From positions 1 to 51,864 of the forward strand of contig UQWP01000017.1 in assembly GCA_900544825.1 (NCBI GenBank): DNA of 51,864 nucleotides, in the 5' to 3' direction. Made by a program: the position numbers and the translations under genes. Position 1 is the stretch's first letter. Each line of letters starts with the position of its first letter. Of the stretch, positions 18,676-26,107 are shown in pieces. This stretch comes from an uncultured Prevotella sp. (GTDB lineage: Bacteria > Bacteroidota > Bacteroidia > Bacteroidales > Bacteroidaceae). The notes under the pieces are model-generated. The model made no database searches. It saw only the letters and a program-made list of their open reading frames with translations, and was not told the origin of the DNA.

Positions 18676-20259
18676 CTATTCTTCTTCCACCACTTTCCAA
18701 TCGATCAATCCCTTGCCTTCTTCGTCAAGTTCGATTCCGAGTCCTATCACCTCTCGCCTGTCAGCCTTGAAAGGCTCCATATAGCGACAATCGATAATCT
18801 GGCGAACGGCGGCTTCCTTGCCACCATTGTTTCTCAATTTCAGTTCTATCACATAGATATAGCGAGAAGTAGTTGCTACAATATCTATCCTGCCCGTGGA
18901 AAGCATATGCTCTACTTCAACCTTCAAACCGATGGCATTGAAAATCGTACTGATGATCAGACGATAGCGCTCCTCCATATCCATGGAAGCCATCTTCTTG
19001 TTGCTATAAGGCACATCGGCAACCAATGACTTCAATGACTTCATCGCATCCGGCAACTGCCCGGTGCCTAACTGCATATACAGATTGGCCTGCAACGACT
19101 GGATGTCGCCCATCTCTCGCATAGTCAGAGCTGGGAGCACGGTTTCGTAGAGCGCCTGCTTCACCTCCTCATTAGGGAATCCCAAGACATAGCCGAACTC
19201 ATCACAATCCTTGATGGTTAGATAGCCCGACTGATAAAGGAACAGGGCTGGTCCACCCCCTGTTACATCCGACGTCTCCAGGATGTTGCGCAGAACACGG
19301 CAATTATCAAAATCACCCAAACTCAACTCGGCATTGGTGATAAACTTATGAAGCCTGGAAGTAGCTCCGGATGCAGCCCAGAAATTAGCCAAATTCTTCG
19401 AATTCAACGCATTGATGAGACTGAAAGGATTATAAATATCTACCATATTATTACGGCTGAAGTGATACCCATCATAATACTCCTTCAGTTTGTCATGGGT
19501 CTGCTGCAGAGTCCAACCATTCACTTCCGCCATTTTCTCCAATTCTGGCATAAAGTTCTCGCAGATTTCCTCGTCCGTGATACCGCAAAGAGGGGCATAC
19601 TGAGGCAGGAAACTGATATTGGTCAGATTGTTGAGTGCCGAGAACAGGGAAATCTGCGTAAACTTGGTGATGCCGGTAATGAAGACGAAGCGCTCGTACT
19701 CATCGTCAGCCTTCAAAATGGCGAACACGTTTCGATACACATTGGTACATTCTTCATGCTCAGGAGTCTTCCAGGAATGCTGCAGCGGAGAGTCGTATTC
19801 ATCGATGAGTACGACAACCTGCATGCCAGTCTGCTGATAAGCCGTGGTAATGATGGCATCAAAGCGATCAGCAAGTTGAGCGGTAGGATCAGGCGTTATG
19901 GCATACTTTTGTTCATACGACTTAAAGCACAGATTGAGATACGAGCGGATTCCTTCAGCGCTGGCTCCTCCACGGCTCATATCGAGTCGGATGACCGGAT
20001 ATTGTTTCCAATCATCTTCCATATCCATAATCTTGAGACCTTCGAAGAGTTCCTTTCTGCCACGGAAATAGGCTTCCAGAGTATCTACCAGCAGTGACTT
20101 GCCGAATCGGCGTGGTCGGCTCAGATAGTTATACTGGTCACCATAGTTTGCCAACTCCCAGACGATGTCTGTCTTATCAACATAGACGTATCCCTCTTCC
20201 CTGATTTTCTTGAAAGACTGTACGCCTACCGGCAGTCTTCTTCGTTTGATGTTTGCCAT
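18676..20259 (-). CDS. AAA-ATPase-like protein with C-terminal PD-(D/E)XK nuclease-like domain (copy 1)
   Basis: 527 residues from the ATG at 20259. In-frame TTG at 20289 lies in the -7 promoter box; ATG at 20274 is an alternative. The N-terminal AAA-ATPase_like domain has the P-loop variant RPRRFGKSLLV, Walker B VVLIDEYDSPL, and FITGITKFTQISLFSALNNL. The C-terminus has the nuclease-fold signature GRIDIVATTSRYIYVIELKL (Asp then ExK). The family is widespread, multicopy in gut Bacteroidota and functionally unassigned; a defence or mobile-element role is only a suggestion. A homologue with the same architecture lies at 45076-46638. Confidence 0.9.
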   Translation of the reverse strand: MANIKRRRLPVGVQSFKKIREEGYVYVDKTDIVWELANYGDQYNYLSRPRRFGKSLLVDTLEAYFRGRKELFEGLKIMDMEDDWKQYPVIRLDMSRGGASAEGIRSYLNLCFKSYEQKYAITPDPTAQLADRFDAIITTAYQQTGMQVVVLIDEYDSPLQHSWKTPEHEECTNVYRNVFAILKADDEYERFVFITGITKFTQISLFSALNNLTNISFLPQYAPLCGITDEEICENFMPELEKMAEVNGWTLQQTHDKLKEYYDGYHFSRNNMVDIYNPFSLINALNSKNLANFWAASGATSRLHKFITNAELSLGDFDNCRVLRNILETSDVTGGGPALFLYQSGYLTIKDCDEFGYVLGFPNEEVKQALYETVLPALTMREMGDIQSLQANLYMQLGTGQLPDAMKSLKSLVADVPYSNKKMASMDMEERYRLIISTIFNAIGLKVEVEHMLSTGRIDIVATTSRYIYVIELKLRNNGGKEAAVRQIIDCRYMEPFKADRREVIGLGIELDEEGKGLIDWKVVEEE

Positions 20260-20286
20260 ATTCTTTTCCCCCATATATATTTTATG

Positions 20287-20294
20287 CAAAGATA
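20287..20294 (-). promoter_or_regulatory. -7 box of AAA-ATPase copy 1
   Basis: TATCTTTG (complement of 20287-20294), about 28 bases from the chosen start; no matching -33 box at the usual distance. It decides against the TTG start at 20289, which is part of this box. Confidence 0.5.
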
Positions 20295-20382
20295 CAAAAT
20301 ATTCTCTTATCTTTGTCGTTTTAAGGTTTTATTTTCAGTTTCTTCACAGTTCTTGCAGTATGGCATTGAAAAATGGGGAAAA

Positions 20383-20416
20383 AGGGAGTGTGTCATGAAC
20401 TTATGATATACTCCCT
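20383..20416 (-). terminator. Terminator of the porin gene (palindrome family member)
   Basis: 14-bp stem (20383-20396 with 20403-20416, two G-U pairs on the RNA) with loop GAACTT and TTTTT on the minus strand. It shares the core TCATGAACTTATGA with hairpins at 45011, 46799 and 51811. Confidence 0.8.
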
Positions 20417-20449
20417 TATAATTATGCTAACTGAAAAAATGACCTCACT

Positions 20450-21169
20450 TTATGGCTGCAGGGTGAAACCAACTACCAGATAAGCTTTCTCTGTGCTAGG
20501 GTTAGCTGCTACCTGAGCGAAGACAGGAACAGAGAAGGAATCGGTAATCTTGATATCCTTCGTTGCCTTGACACCTACGTGGGTAACGGCAAAACCGTTG
20601 GCATCACCATAGAAGGAAGTGGCAAACGGTACGGCACCAATGCTTGCCTCCCAGTCGCAACCACCCAACTTGAACGGAGCGGTAGCCTCGAGATAAGAAG
20701 AATAAGCACGGTCGCCATCCTTGTTGACTCCATCGTTGCCGGCGAAGTTGGTGTACCAGTTCAAGGCTAGCGGACCGAAGTCATAACCTACATTTGCCTC
20801 GAAAACATGAGAGGTTTCGTGAGCCTTGTAAGCGAAATACTTCTCATTAGGAGAGTTGAACCAGTAATCAGTTACTCCGATATGGAAACCACCGGTCTCG
20901 TAAGCCAAGGTAAGATCAAACTCCTTGGCATCTTCCGGCTGAGAAAGTCCTACACTTCCCCAGGCTGTAAGAGACAATCCCTTATATCCGATACCCAGAG
21001 TTGGCTGCAAGGAAACGGCTCCCAAATCCTGACCACGCCAGTAGTACTGGCTGACGATATCAGCACCGATAGAAGTTTCTACCTCGTCCTGCGCCATGGC
21101 AGCAGGAGCAAAAGCCATCAAACCGAGTGCCAAGGCACCCATCTTCTTCATATCTAAAATCTTCTTCAT
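20450..21169 (-). CDS. Putative outer membrane porin of the TorF/TIGR02001 type
   Basis: 239 residues with a signal peptide ending APAAMAQ. Features of the TorF-type barrel are IGADIVSQYYWRGQDLG near the N-terminus, regularly spaced aromatic beta-strands (AWGSVGLS, HIGVTDYWF, ALNWYTNF), and a C-terminal strand ending in AYLVVGFTLQP. Genes like this often sit with ammonium transporter genes in Bacteroidota, as here downstream of glnK-amtB, suggesting a role in nitrogen-compound entry; this is context, not proof. It has its own promoter at 21286-21317 and a leader with alternative hairpins. Confidence 0.8.
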   Translation of the reverse strand: MKKILDMKKMGALALGLMAFAPAAMAQDEVETSIGADIVSQYYWRGQDLGAVSLQPTLGIGYKGLSLTAWGSVGLSQPEDAKEFDLTLAYETGGFHIGVTDYWFNSPNEKYFAYKAHETSHVFEANVGYDFGPLALNWYTNFAGNDGVNKDGDRAYSSYLEATAPFKLGGCDWEASIGAVPFATSFYGDANGFAVTHVGVKATKDIKITDSFSVPVFAQVAANPSTEKAYLVVGFTLQP

Positions 21170-21212
21170 AATCTCTCTTATTTTTCCGTTAATAATAAGA
21201 AACTGTAGAACT

Positions 21213-21253
21213 CATCCACCTCTTTTTTGTTGTAAGCGGTGGATTCATCCACC
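21213..21253 (-). promoter_or_regulatory. Porin leader with mutually exclusive hairpins
   Basis: Three segments in the 5' UTR can pair in two ways: CATCCACC at 21213-21220 and again at 21246-21253 are both complementary to GGTGGAT at 21238-21244. Only one hairpin can form at a time. No U-run follows, so a classical attenuator is not evident. Confidence 0.45.
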
Positions 21254-21285
21254 AGCTCCGTTCCTGTTTTAAAAAGTTTTGGCTG

Positions 21286-21317
21286 CAAAGTTACTACAAA
21301 AAACCTTGCCTACCAAA
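21286..21317 (-). promoter_or_regulatory. Promoter of the porin gene
   Basis: TAACTTTG (complement of 21286-21293), 20-nt spacer, TTTG (complement of 21314-21317). Perfect match to the Bacteroidota vegetative consensus, giving the porin a transcript independent of glnK-amtB with a leader of about 110 nt. Confidence 0.75.
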
Positions 21318-21359
21318 ACTTTTATCAATAAATCTCTCTCGTCAATATATGAAAGTACC

Positions 21360-22118
21360 TTAGTTGTAGCAACTCTCACCATGCTCGTAGATATCGAGAC
21401 CTTCCTCCTCGATTCTCTTGTCAACACGGAGACCACAGATCTTCTTGATACCCCAGAAGAGGATGATACCTGTTGCAGCTGCCCAAAGGTCGATAACGAT
21501 GATACCGAAGAGCTGTGCTCCGAAGAATCCGAAGGCACCGCCATCGATGGCGAAGAGACCTGTCATCAAGGTACCGAAGATACCACATACACCATGTACA
21601 GAACTTGCACCTACAGGGTCATCAATATGAAGCTTGGAATCAATGAACTCGATAGAGAATACCAGGATGATTCCTGCCAGGAGACCGATGATGGCAGAAC
21701 CCAATGGGCTTACCAAGTCGCAACCGGCTGTGATGGCTACCAAACCAGCCAGGATACCATTCAATGTCAATGAGAATGATGGCTTACCATACTTGATCCA
21801 AGAGGTAAACATAGTACCCAAACCACCACAAACTGCAGCCAGATTGGTGGTCAGGAATACGTGGCTGATAGCAACACGGTTTACCTCACCAGAAGCAGCG
21901 AGCTGAGAACCAGGGTTGAATCCGAACCATCCGAACCAGAAAAGAACCGAACCGATCATAAAGTCAACGAAGTTCTTAAACAAGATGTTCGCAGTGTTTT
22001 TACTACGGGTAAAGCCCGCCTCGCAGAGGGCGAATCCCGGCTGCATGAAAAAGACCAACATGGCTGCCAAGAGCATCCATACGGTATCTAATGAAATTCC
22101 TAAATCCTGTACACTCAT
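21360..22118 (-). CDS. amtB: Ammonium transporter with large in-frame internal deletion
   Basis: 252 residues, against roughly 400 or more for the Amt family. The first 60 residues match the normal N-terminus (ISLDTVWMLLAAMLVFFMQPGFALCEAGFTRSKN as the first membrane helix region). The protein then jumps at residues 60-63 (SVLFW to FGWFGFNPGSQLAA) into the helix that normally lies about 150 residues further on. The rest is normal, including the conserved SSVHGVCG histidine and the GWFGFN phenylalanine. The missing part should hold the first pore histidine, the periplasmic gate phenylalanine, and the Trp/Asp of the ammonium site. The frame is kept. It cannot work as a standard channel. It follows glnK and probably shares its transcript. 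Confidence 0.85.
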   Translation of the reverse strand: MSVQDLGISLDTVWMLLAAMLVFFMQPGFALCEAGFTRSKNTANILFKNFVDFMIGSVLFWFGWFGFNPGSQLAASGEVNRVAISHVFLTTNLAAVCGGLGTMFTSWIKYGKPSFSLTLNGILAGLVAITAGCDLVSPLGSAIIGLLAGIILVFSIEFIDSKLHIDDPVGASSVHGVCGIFGTLMTGLFAIDGGAFGFFGAQLFGIIVIDLWAAATGIILFWGIKKICGLRVDKRIEEEGLDIYEHGESCYN

Positions 22119-22130
22119 AATCTTTTTACT

Positions 22131-22270
22131 TTAAACTTTGAACTTTGAGCTTTGAGCTTTGAACTTTATGATATGCTTCATGGAGTTATAGCTCTCGATA
22201 CTAATCATAAAGTTCAATGTTCCATGTTCCAAGTTCAAAGTATCATGTTCCATATTCCAAGTTCAAAGTA
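22131..22270. repeat. Repetitive spacer between glnK and amtB with a 12-bp inverted repeat
   Basis: Contains several near-copies of CTTTGAACTTTGAGCTTTGA on the left and TTCCAAGTTCAAAGTATCATG on the right, plus a perfect inverted repeat GAACTTTATGAT (22161-22172) / ATCATAAAGTTC (22204-22215). The transcript between the two genes could fold extensively and uncouple PII from transporter expression. Confidence 0.75.
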
Positions 22271-22627
22271 TTACTTCTCCTGCTCCGCATTATAAAGAGC
22301 GATGTCGCCTCTTTCACCTGTACGGATTCTTACGGTATCCTCTACAGGAATTACAAAGATTCGACCATCACCAATCTCACCGGTACGGGCTGCCTCCTGG
22401 ATGGCATGAATTGTTTTCTCTACGTTCTTGTCGCGCACGACAATATTCAACAACACTCGCTCAATACTACTGGTATCATACATGACACCACGATAGATAC
22501 GAGCCTGTCGCATCTTGCCCTCTCCTCTTACATCGTAGTAAGAGAACCACTCAATGTCGGCGGCAAGCAAAGCTTCCTTTACATCCTCAAATTTCGTCTT
22601 GCGGATAATTGCTTCGATCTTTTTCAT
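22271..22627 (-). CDS. glnK: PII nitrogen regulatory protein
   Basis: 118 residues, usual PII length. PII proteins bind ATP/ADP and 2-oxoglutarate and dock into AmtB or other targets according to nitrogen status. Visible are the N-terminal MKKIEAIIRKTKFEDVKEAL, a T-loop region with RIYRGVMYDT, and the C-terminal signature GRIFVIPVEDTVRIRTGERGD. The gene is first in a glnK-amtB order rather than apart from it, as is common in Bacteroidota. The neighbouring AmtB is internally deleted, so this PII may lack its usual docking partner. Confidence 0.95.
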   Translation of the reverse strand: MKKIEAIIRKTKFEDVKEALLAADIEWFSYYDVRGEGKMRQARIYRGVMYDTSSIERVLLNIVVRDKNVEKTIHAIQEAARTGEIGDGRIFVIPVEDTVRIRTGERGDIALYNAEQEK

Positions 22628-22673
22628 GTTAATCTCTCCTATTATTAAATTACATATTGTTTGTTTTCAAGTG

Positions 22674-22681
22674 CAAAGGTA
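22674..22681 (-). promoter_or_regulatory. -7 box of glnK-amtB
   Basis: TACCTTTG (complement of 22674-22681) lies about 47 bases upstream of glnK. A TTTG further upstream is only 15 nt away, so the -33 assignment is uncertain; a regulated promoter is possible. Confidence 0.5.
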
Positions 22682-22836
22682 CGACATTTTGATTAACAAA
22701 ACACTTATTTACTCACTTTTTTCTATTATTATTTTTATTTCCTTACTATTTGATAATAAGATTTAAAAATCACAATACAAAATAAAATGAAAACAATGGT
22801 TTTAACTTTCATTTTGCAACAAGCCTTCATAAAATA

Positions 22837-22885
22837 GAAAAACCAGTGCAGATGAAGCCTTACACGGCTATCATAACACACTGGT
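22837..22885 (-). terminator. Terminator at the end of the sialic-acid locus
   Basis: Stem ACCAGTG/CACTGGT (22842-22848 with 22879-22885) with an inner AGCC/GGCT pairing, followed on the minus strand by TTTTTC. It lies just after the stop codon of the three-domain esterase gene. Confidence 0.7.
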
Positions 22886-22896
22886 AGAATCATTAA

Positions 22897-25800
22897 TTAA
22901 CGTAAATCCAACTGAACTATACCGGGTGAACGAAGACCAGGCTTCAATTCACCGCCAATATAATATAATGTATGTTTTCGCATTGCCACTTGGGCTCCCG
23001 CTCTAGCCAGTAGAGGGGTTTGGGGGGAAAGAATTTCCCATCGTTCAGTTTTCAGTTTATATGTCAAAGGACAACCATTGAACTGATACCACGAAATGTC
23101 CTTCTTCAAATAATCAGCTTGTGCCACCTTGGAATAGGTTCCGCTGATGGCATCCCAGAAGATATCATGGTTCACACCTCCGGCGCAGATAATCTGGGGT
23201 TCACCGTCGGGAGCCACAGCCAGCATGGCAGTAGCACCCGTCAAGGTGAGTTCCTTTCCTTCGCCATTACGGGGTGCCGGAAGCGAATTCCAGCATTTAT
23301 CCAGAAGTTGATAACGCAATCCCGATGTGGCAACGATGCTAGACTTGCCATTCTGATAGAATCCGCCCCAGACATAGAGCTTGCCATCATAGGCAGCGCA
23401 GACCGGCTGAACTCTCGGTTCGCCAATCATTTCCGTTTCCTTTTTCCATTCCAGACTCTTTCCGAGTTCACAGGTGAGAACGGAAGCGGAAGGATGACCG
23501 TCCTGATTGCCACCCACAACAAACAAGCGATTGTCCATCAGACAGACACCCATGTTATCAACCGTACAAGGCAGGGCTGGCAAGGATTTCAATACCGGTT
23601 TGCCGCTCTTCTTGTCCAAGTGGATGCTCAAGACGGTTTTCAGACTATGTTCGGTATTGCATCCGCCAACCAGAATCAGGCTATCACCAGAGGTCACCAC
23701 ACCACCATAAGCCGCAGGTTCAGGCAAGTGGCCTATCATCTTCCAATGTAAGGTTTCCTCTTTGCCTGTCACTTTCGCTGCATAGATACCCGAATAGTAC
23801 TTCTTCTTTCCAGGTTCAGGGAAATTGCAGCCACCAGCCACGATCAGGTAGTCGCCGATGAATCCTGAAAAACAAGCAGAGACACCTAGCTCATAACCAG
23901 CCTCACCAGAAGGGAAACCAGACAGAGACTTGATGCTTGTTTTGATTTCTCCCCGGAATGTAGATGCCGGCAAACCGTCCTGGTTCACCAGATTGGCACG
24001 TGTGAAAGGTTGCCATGCATATCTTACAAATCTCGGCGCCTTGAGTTCAGGAGAAGTGAGTCGAACCGTGTTTCCCTCAATCTTCACCTGTGCAGGATAG
24101 AAGAGTCCATCTTCCTCTGCCATCTCAAAACAGGATGGAGCCTTGCCGTCGGAAGTACGGAGACCATCGCCATAGGTAAATGATACCACCAGCGACTCGC
24201 CCTCTCTTACCACCTTATTATATATAGGACCCGATGGGGTTACGCTATGACCATAGGTCTGGTTCAAAGCCCAGCGCCCCAGGCGCTCACCCACCGGCTG
24301 CTTGTTTGTAGGATGCACATCGAGCGAATCGCCCTGATCGGAAGACACCGCCATTCCGGTATTCGGGATGGATTTCATCAATCGGAGCTGACTGTCACGG
24401 AACCAGGTCCAGGAAGGACGGTTCAGACTGGACAACTGTACGAAATAGAAAGGCATCTGAGGATTCTTCCAGTTACTTCTCCAACTATCCACCAGCAGGC
24501 GGAAGAGCTTTTCGTGAGCATCCATATTGTGGGCATTCGATTCACCCTGATACCAGATTACTCCCTTGATAGGATACTGCTGCAAAGGCAGGATACCACT
24601 CTCGTAGAGATAGCATGGCTCGTATGGATGACGACCGAGATGAGTAGCATCGTGGGTGAGATTCCTGGCAGCCCTGCCTCTTACCCAATCCTGGATAAAG
24701 TCATTGTGCAACCAGTCTCTCAAGATGGCCGGGAACTGGGTTTCCAAGGTGTTTCTATCTACCCAGGCTTCCGTAGGAGCACCGCCGATGGCATTGCAGA
24801 TCAATCCCACAGGCACCTTCAGACTATCCCGCAACATCTTACCATAATAATAAGCTACGGCAGAGAACTGGGCTGCTGTTTCAGGAGAAACCTTCTTCCA
24901 GGCAGTAGGCTTGAAATACTGCAGATGATTCAGAGAATCCAGACAGGATGCCGGCCAAGCCACATCATAAGTCTCCCATCTTCCCTTCATATCGAAAAGA
25001 CGGAAATCTGGGTCATCAGCCTGAGCGATGTCCTTCTTTCCGGTAACAGCCTGATTCAATCGGAATGCCATATTCGACTGTCCCGAACACAACCAGACCT
25101 CACCTACAGCCACATGGCGGAACTCTTTCTTCTGCTTGCCTGCCTGAATGGTCAGTGTATAATCGGTGCCTACCTGCAGAGGTTGCAGGGTAACACTCCA
25201 CTCGCCACGGTTGTTGGCAATGGCAGTAGCTTTCTGTCCGGCAATGCTTACCATCACCTTCTCGCCCGTATTGGCGATGCCATGGATATCGAGCGGCACA
25301 TTGCGCTGCAATACCATATCATCCGTATAGAGATCGGACAGTTGAAGTCCACCATAATTTCCGGTAATACCGCCATAAACGGTTTTCGCCAGGATGCCGG
25401 CACCTTCCGCATTCGGATGGATGGCATCCGGCAACAGATTAGGATAAGGATAGAGAGGAGCATGGAAATCAATCACTTCCGCTCCGCTCACCTTTGCTAC
25501 CACCTGGATAGCCTCCTGTATTTCATCATGCCACTGCTTGGTACCCGAGATAAAACGGGGATGGCGGTGGGCAATCGGAGTCATTCGAGCCAGAATAAAA
25601 CGTACCTTCGGATTCACGGAACGAAGAGAGTCCATCAGGGAAAGATAATCTTTCACGAACTCATCACGATAGTTAGGCCAGTTTCTTGGGTCCGTATCGT
25701 TGATACCCAAATGGATGACAGCAATATCTCCCTTGAACGCCATTGCCTGTCGGTACTCTTCCTGCTGCATATACGGACGGTGTCCATGCTTCAACAGGGT

Positions 25801-26055
25801 AGCACCCGGCTTACCGAAGTTACCTACCAGGTACTTGTCGCCCAACATCTTCTGAAGTTGCACAGGATAAGAGAAATGTTCTCTATCCTGGATACCTGTA
25901 CCATAGGTAATACTGTTACCAACACAAGCCACCTTTACTTTTGGGGCAGCTTTTTTCTTTGGGGCTGCATTCACAGTCTGGAGCCCCATCGAGAGTGCCG
26001 ACAGCAAAACTGCTGCCAACACTCTACTAGGAAACTTTAACTTACCATACAACAT
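22897..26055 (-). CDS. Three-domain sialate O-acetylesterase / N-acetylneuraminate mutarotase
   Basis: 1052 residues with a signal peptide (cleavage near TVNAAPKK). Domain 1 (about 38-230) is an SGNH esterase: VACVGNSITYGTG, HLGINDTD, DAIHPN. Domain 2 (about 235-690) is a second sialate O-acetylesterase: VWLCSGQSNMAF (nucleophile Ser), VIWYQGESNAH, and the C-terminal DVHPTNK His. Domain 3 (about 708-1052) is a kelch-repeat propeller of the cyclically permuted NanM type, with repeated YLIVAGGCN, LILVGGCN, LFVVGGNQ, LYVWGGF and LYYIGGEL. Together it would strip O-acetyl groups from sialic acids and equilibrate the released alpha-anomer to beta. Dual esterases of the EstA kind are known in Bacteroides; the added mutarotase makes a periplasmic processing enzyme. 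Confidence 0.92.
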   Translation of the reverse strand: MLYGKLKFPSRVLAAVLLSALSMGLQTVNAAPKKKAAPKVKVACVGNSITYGTGIQDREHFSYPVQLQKMLGDKYLVGNFGKPGATLLKHGHRPYMQQEEYRQAMAFKGDIAVIHLGINDTDPRNWPNYRDEFVKDYLSLMDSLRSVNPKVRFILARMTPIAHRHPRFISGTKQWHDEIQEAIQVVAKVSGAEVIDFHAPLYPYPNLLPDAIHPNAEGAGILAKTVYGGITGNYGGLQLSDLYTDDMVLQRNVPLDIHGIANTGEKVMVSIAGQKATAIANNRGEWSVTLQPLQVGTDYTLTIQAGKQKKEFRHVAVGEVWLCSGQSNMAFRLNQAVTGKKDIAQADDPDFRLFDMKGRWETYDVAWPASCLDSLNHLQYFKPTAWKKVSPETAAQFSAVAYYYGKMLRDSLKVPVGLICNAIGGAPTEAWVDRNTLETQFPAILRDWLHNDFIQDWVRGRAARNLTHDATHLGRHPYEPCYLYESGILPLQQYPIKGVIWYQGESNAHNMDAHEKLFRLLVDSWRSNWKNPQMPFYFVQLSSLNRPSWTWFRDSQLRLMKSIPNTGMAVSSDQGDSLDVHPTNKQPVGERLGRWALNQTYGHSVTPSGPIYNKVVREGESLVVSFTYGDGLRTSDGKAPSCFEMAEEDGLFYPAQVKIEGNTVRLTSPELKAPRFVRYAWQPFTRANLVNQDGLPASTFRGEIKTSIKSLSGFPSGEAGYELGVSACFSGFIGDYLIVAGGCNFPEPGKKKYYSGIYAAKVTGKEETLHWKMIGHLPEPAAYGGVVTSGDSLILVGGCNTEHSLKTVLSIHLDKKSGKPVLKSLPALPCTVDNMGVCLMDNRLFVVGGNQDGHPSASVLTCELGKSLEWKKETEMIGEPRVQPVCAAYDGKLYVWGGFYQNGKSSIVATSGLRYQLLDKCWNSLPAPRNGEGKELTLTGATAMLAVAPDGEPQIICAGGVNHDIFWDAISGTYSKVAQADYLKKDISWYQFNGCPLTYKLKTERWEILSPQTPLLARAGAQVAMRKHTLYYIGGELKPGLRSPGIVQLDLR

Positions 26056-26107
26056 ATATATAAACCTATCTTATAATACTTTTATTCATCAACCAGAGTC
26101 GGTACTT

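Noticed and set aside
18676..20289. Longer start (TTG at 20289) for AAA-ATPase copy 1
   Set aside because: This codon is part of the -7 promoter box, upstream of the expected transcription start.
24247..26040. Long plus-strand ORF (597 codons) opposite the three-domain esterase
   Set aside because: Antisense shadow; composition and lack of domains indicate no gene, while the minus-strand frame has three clear domains.
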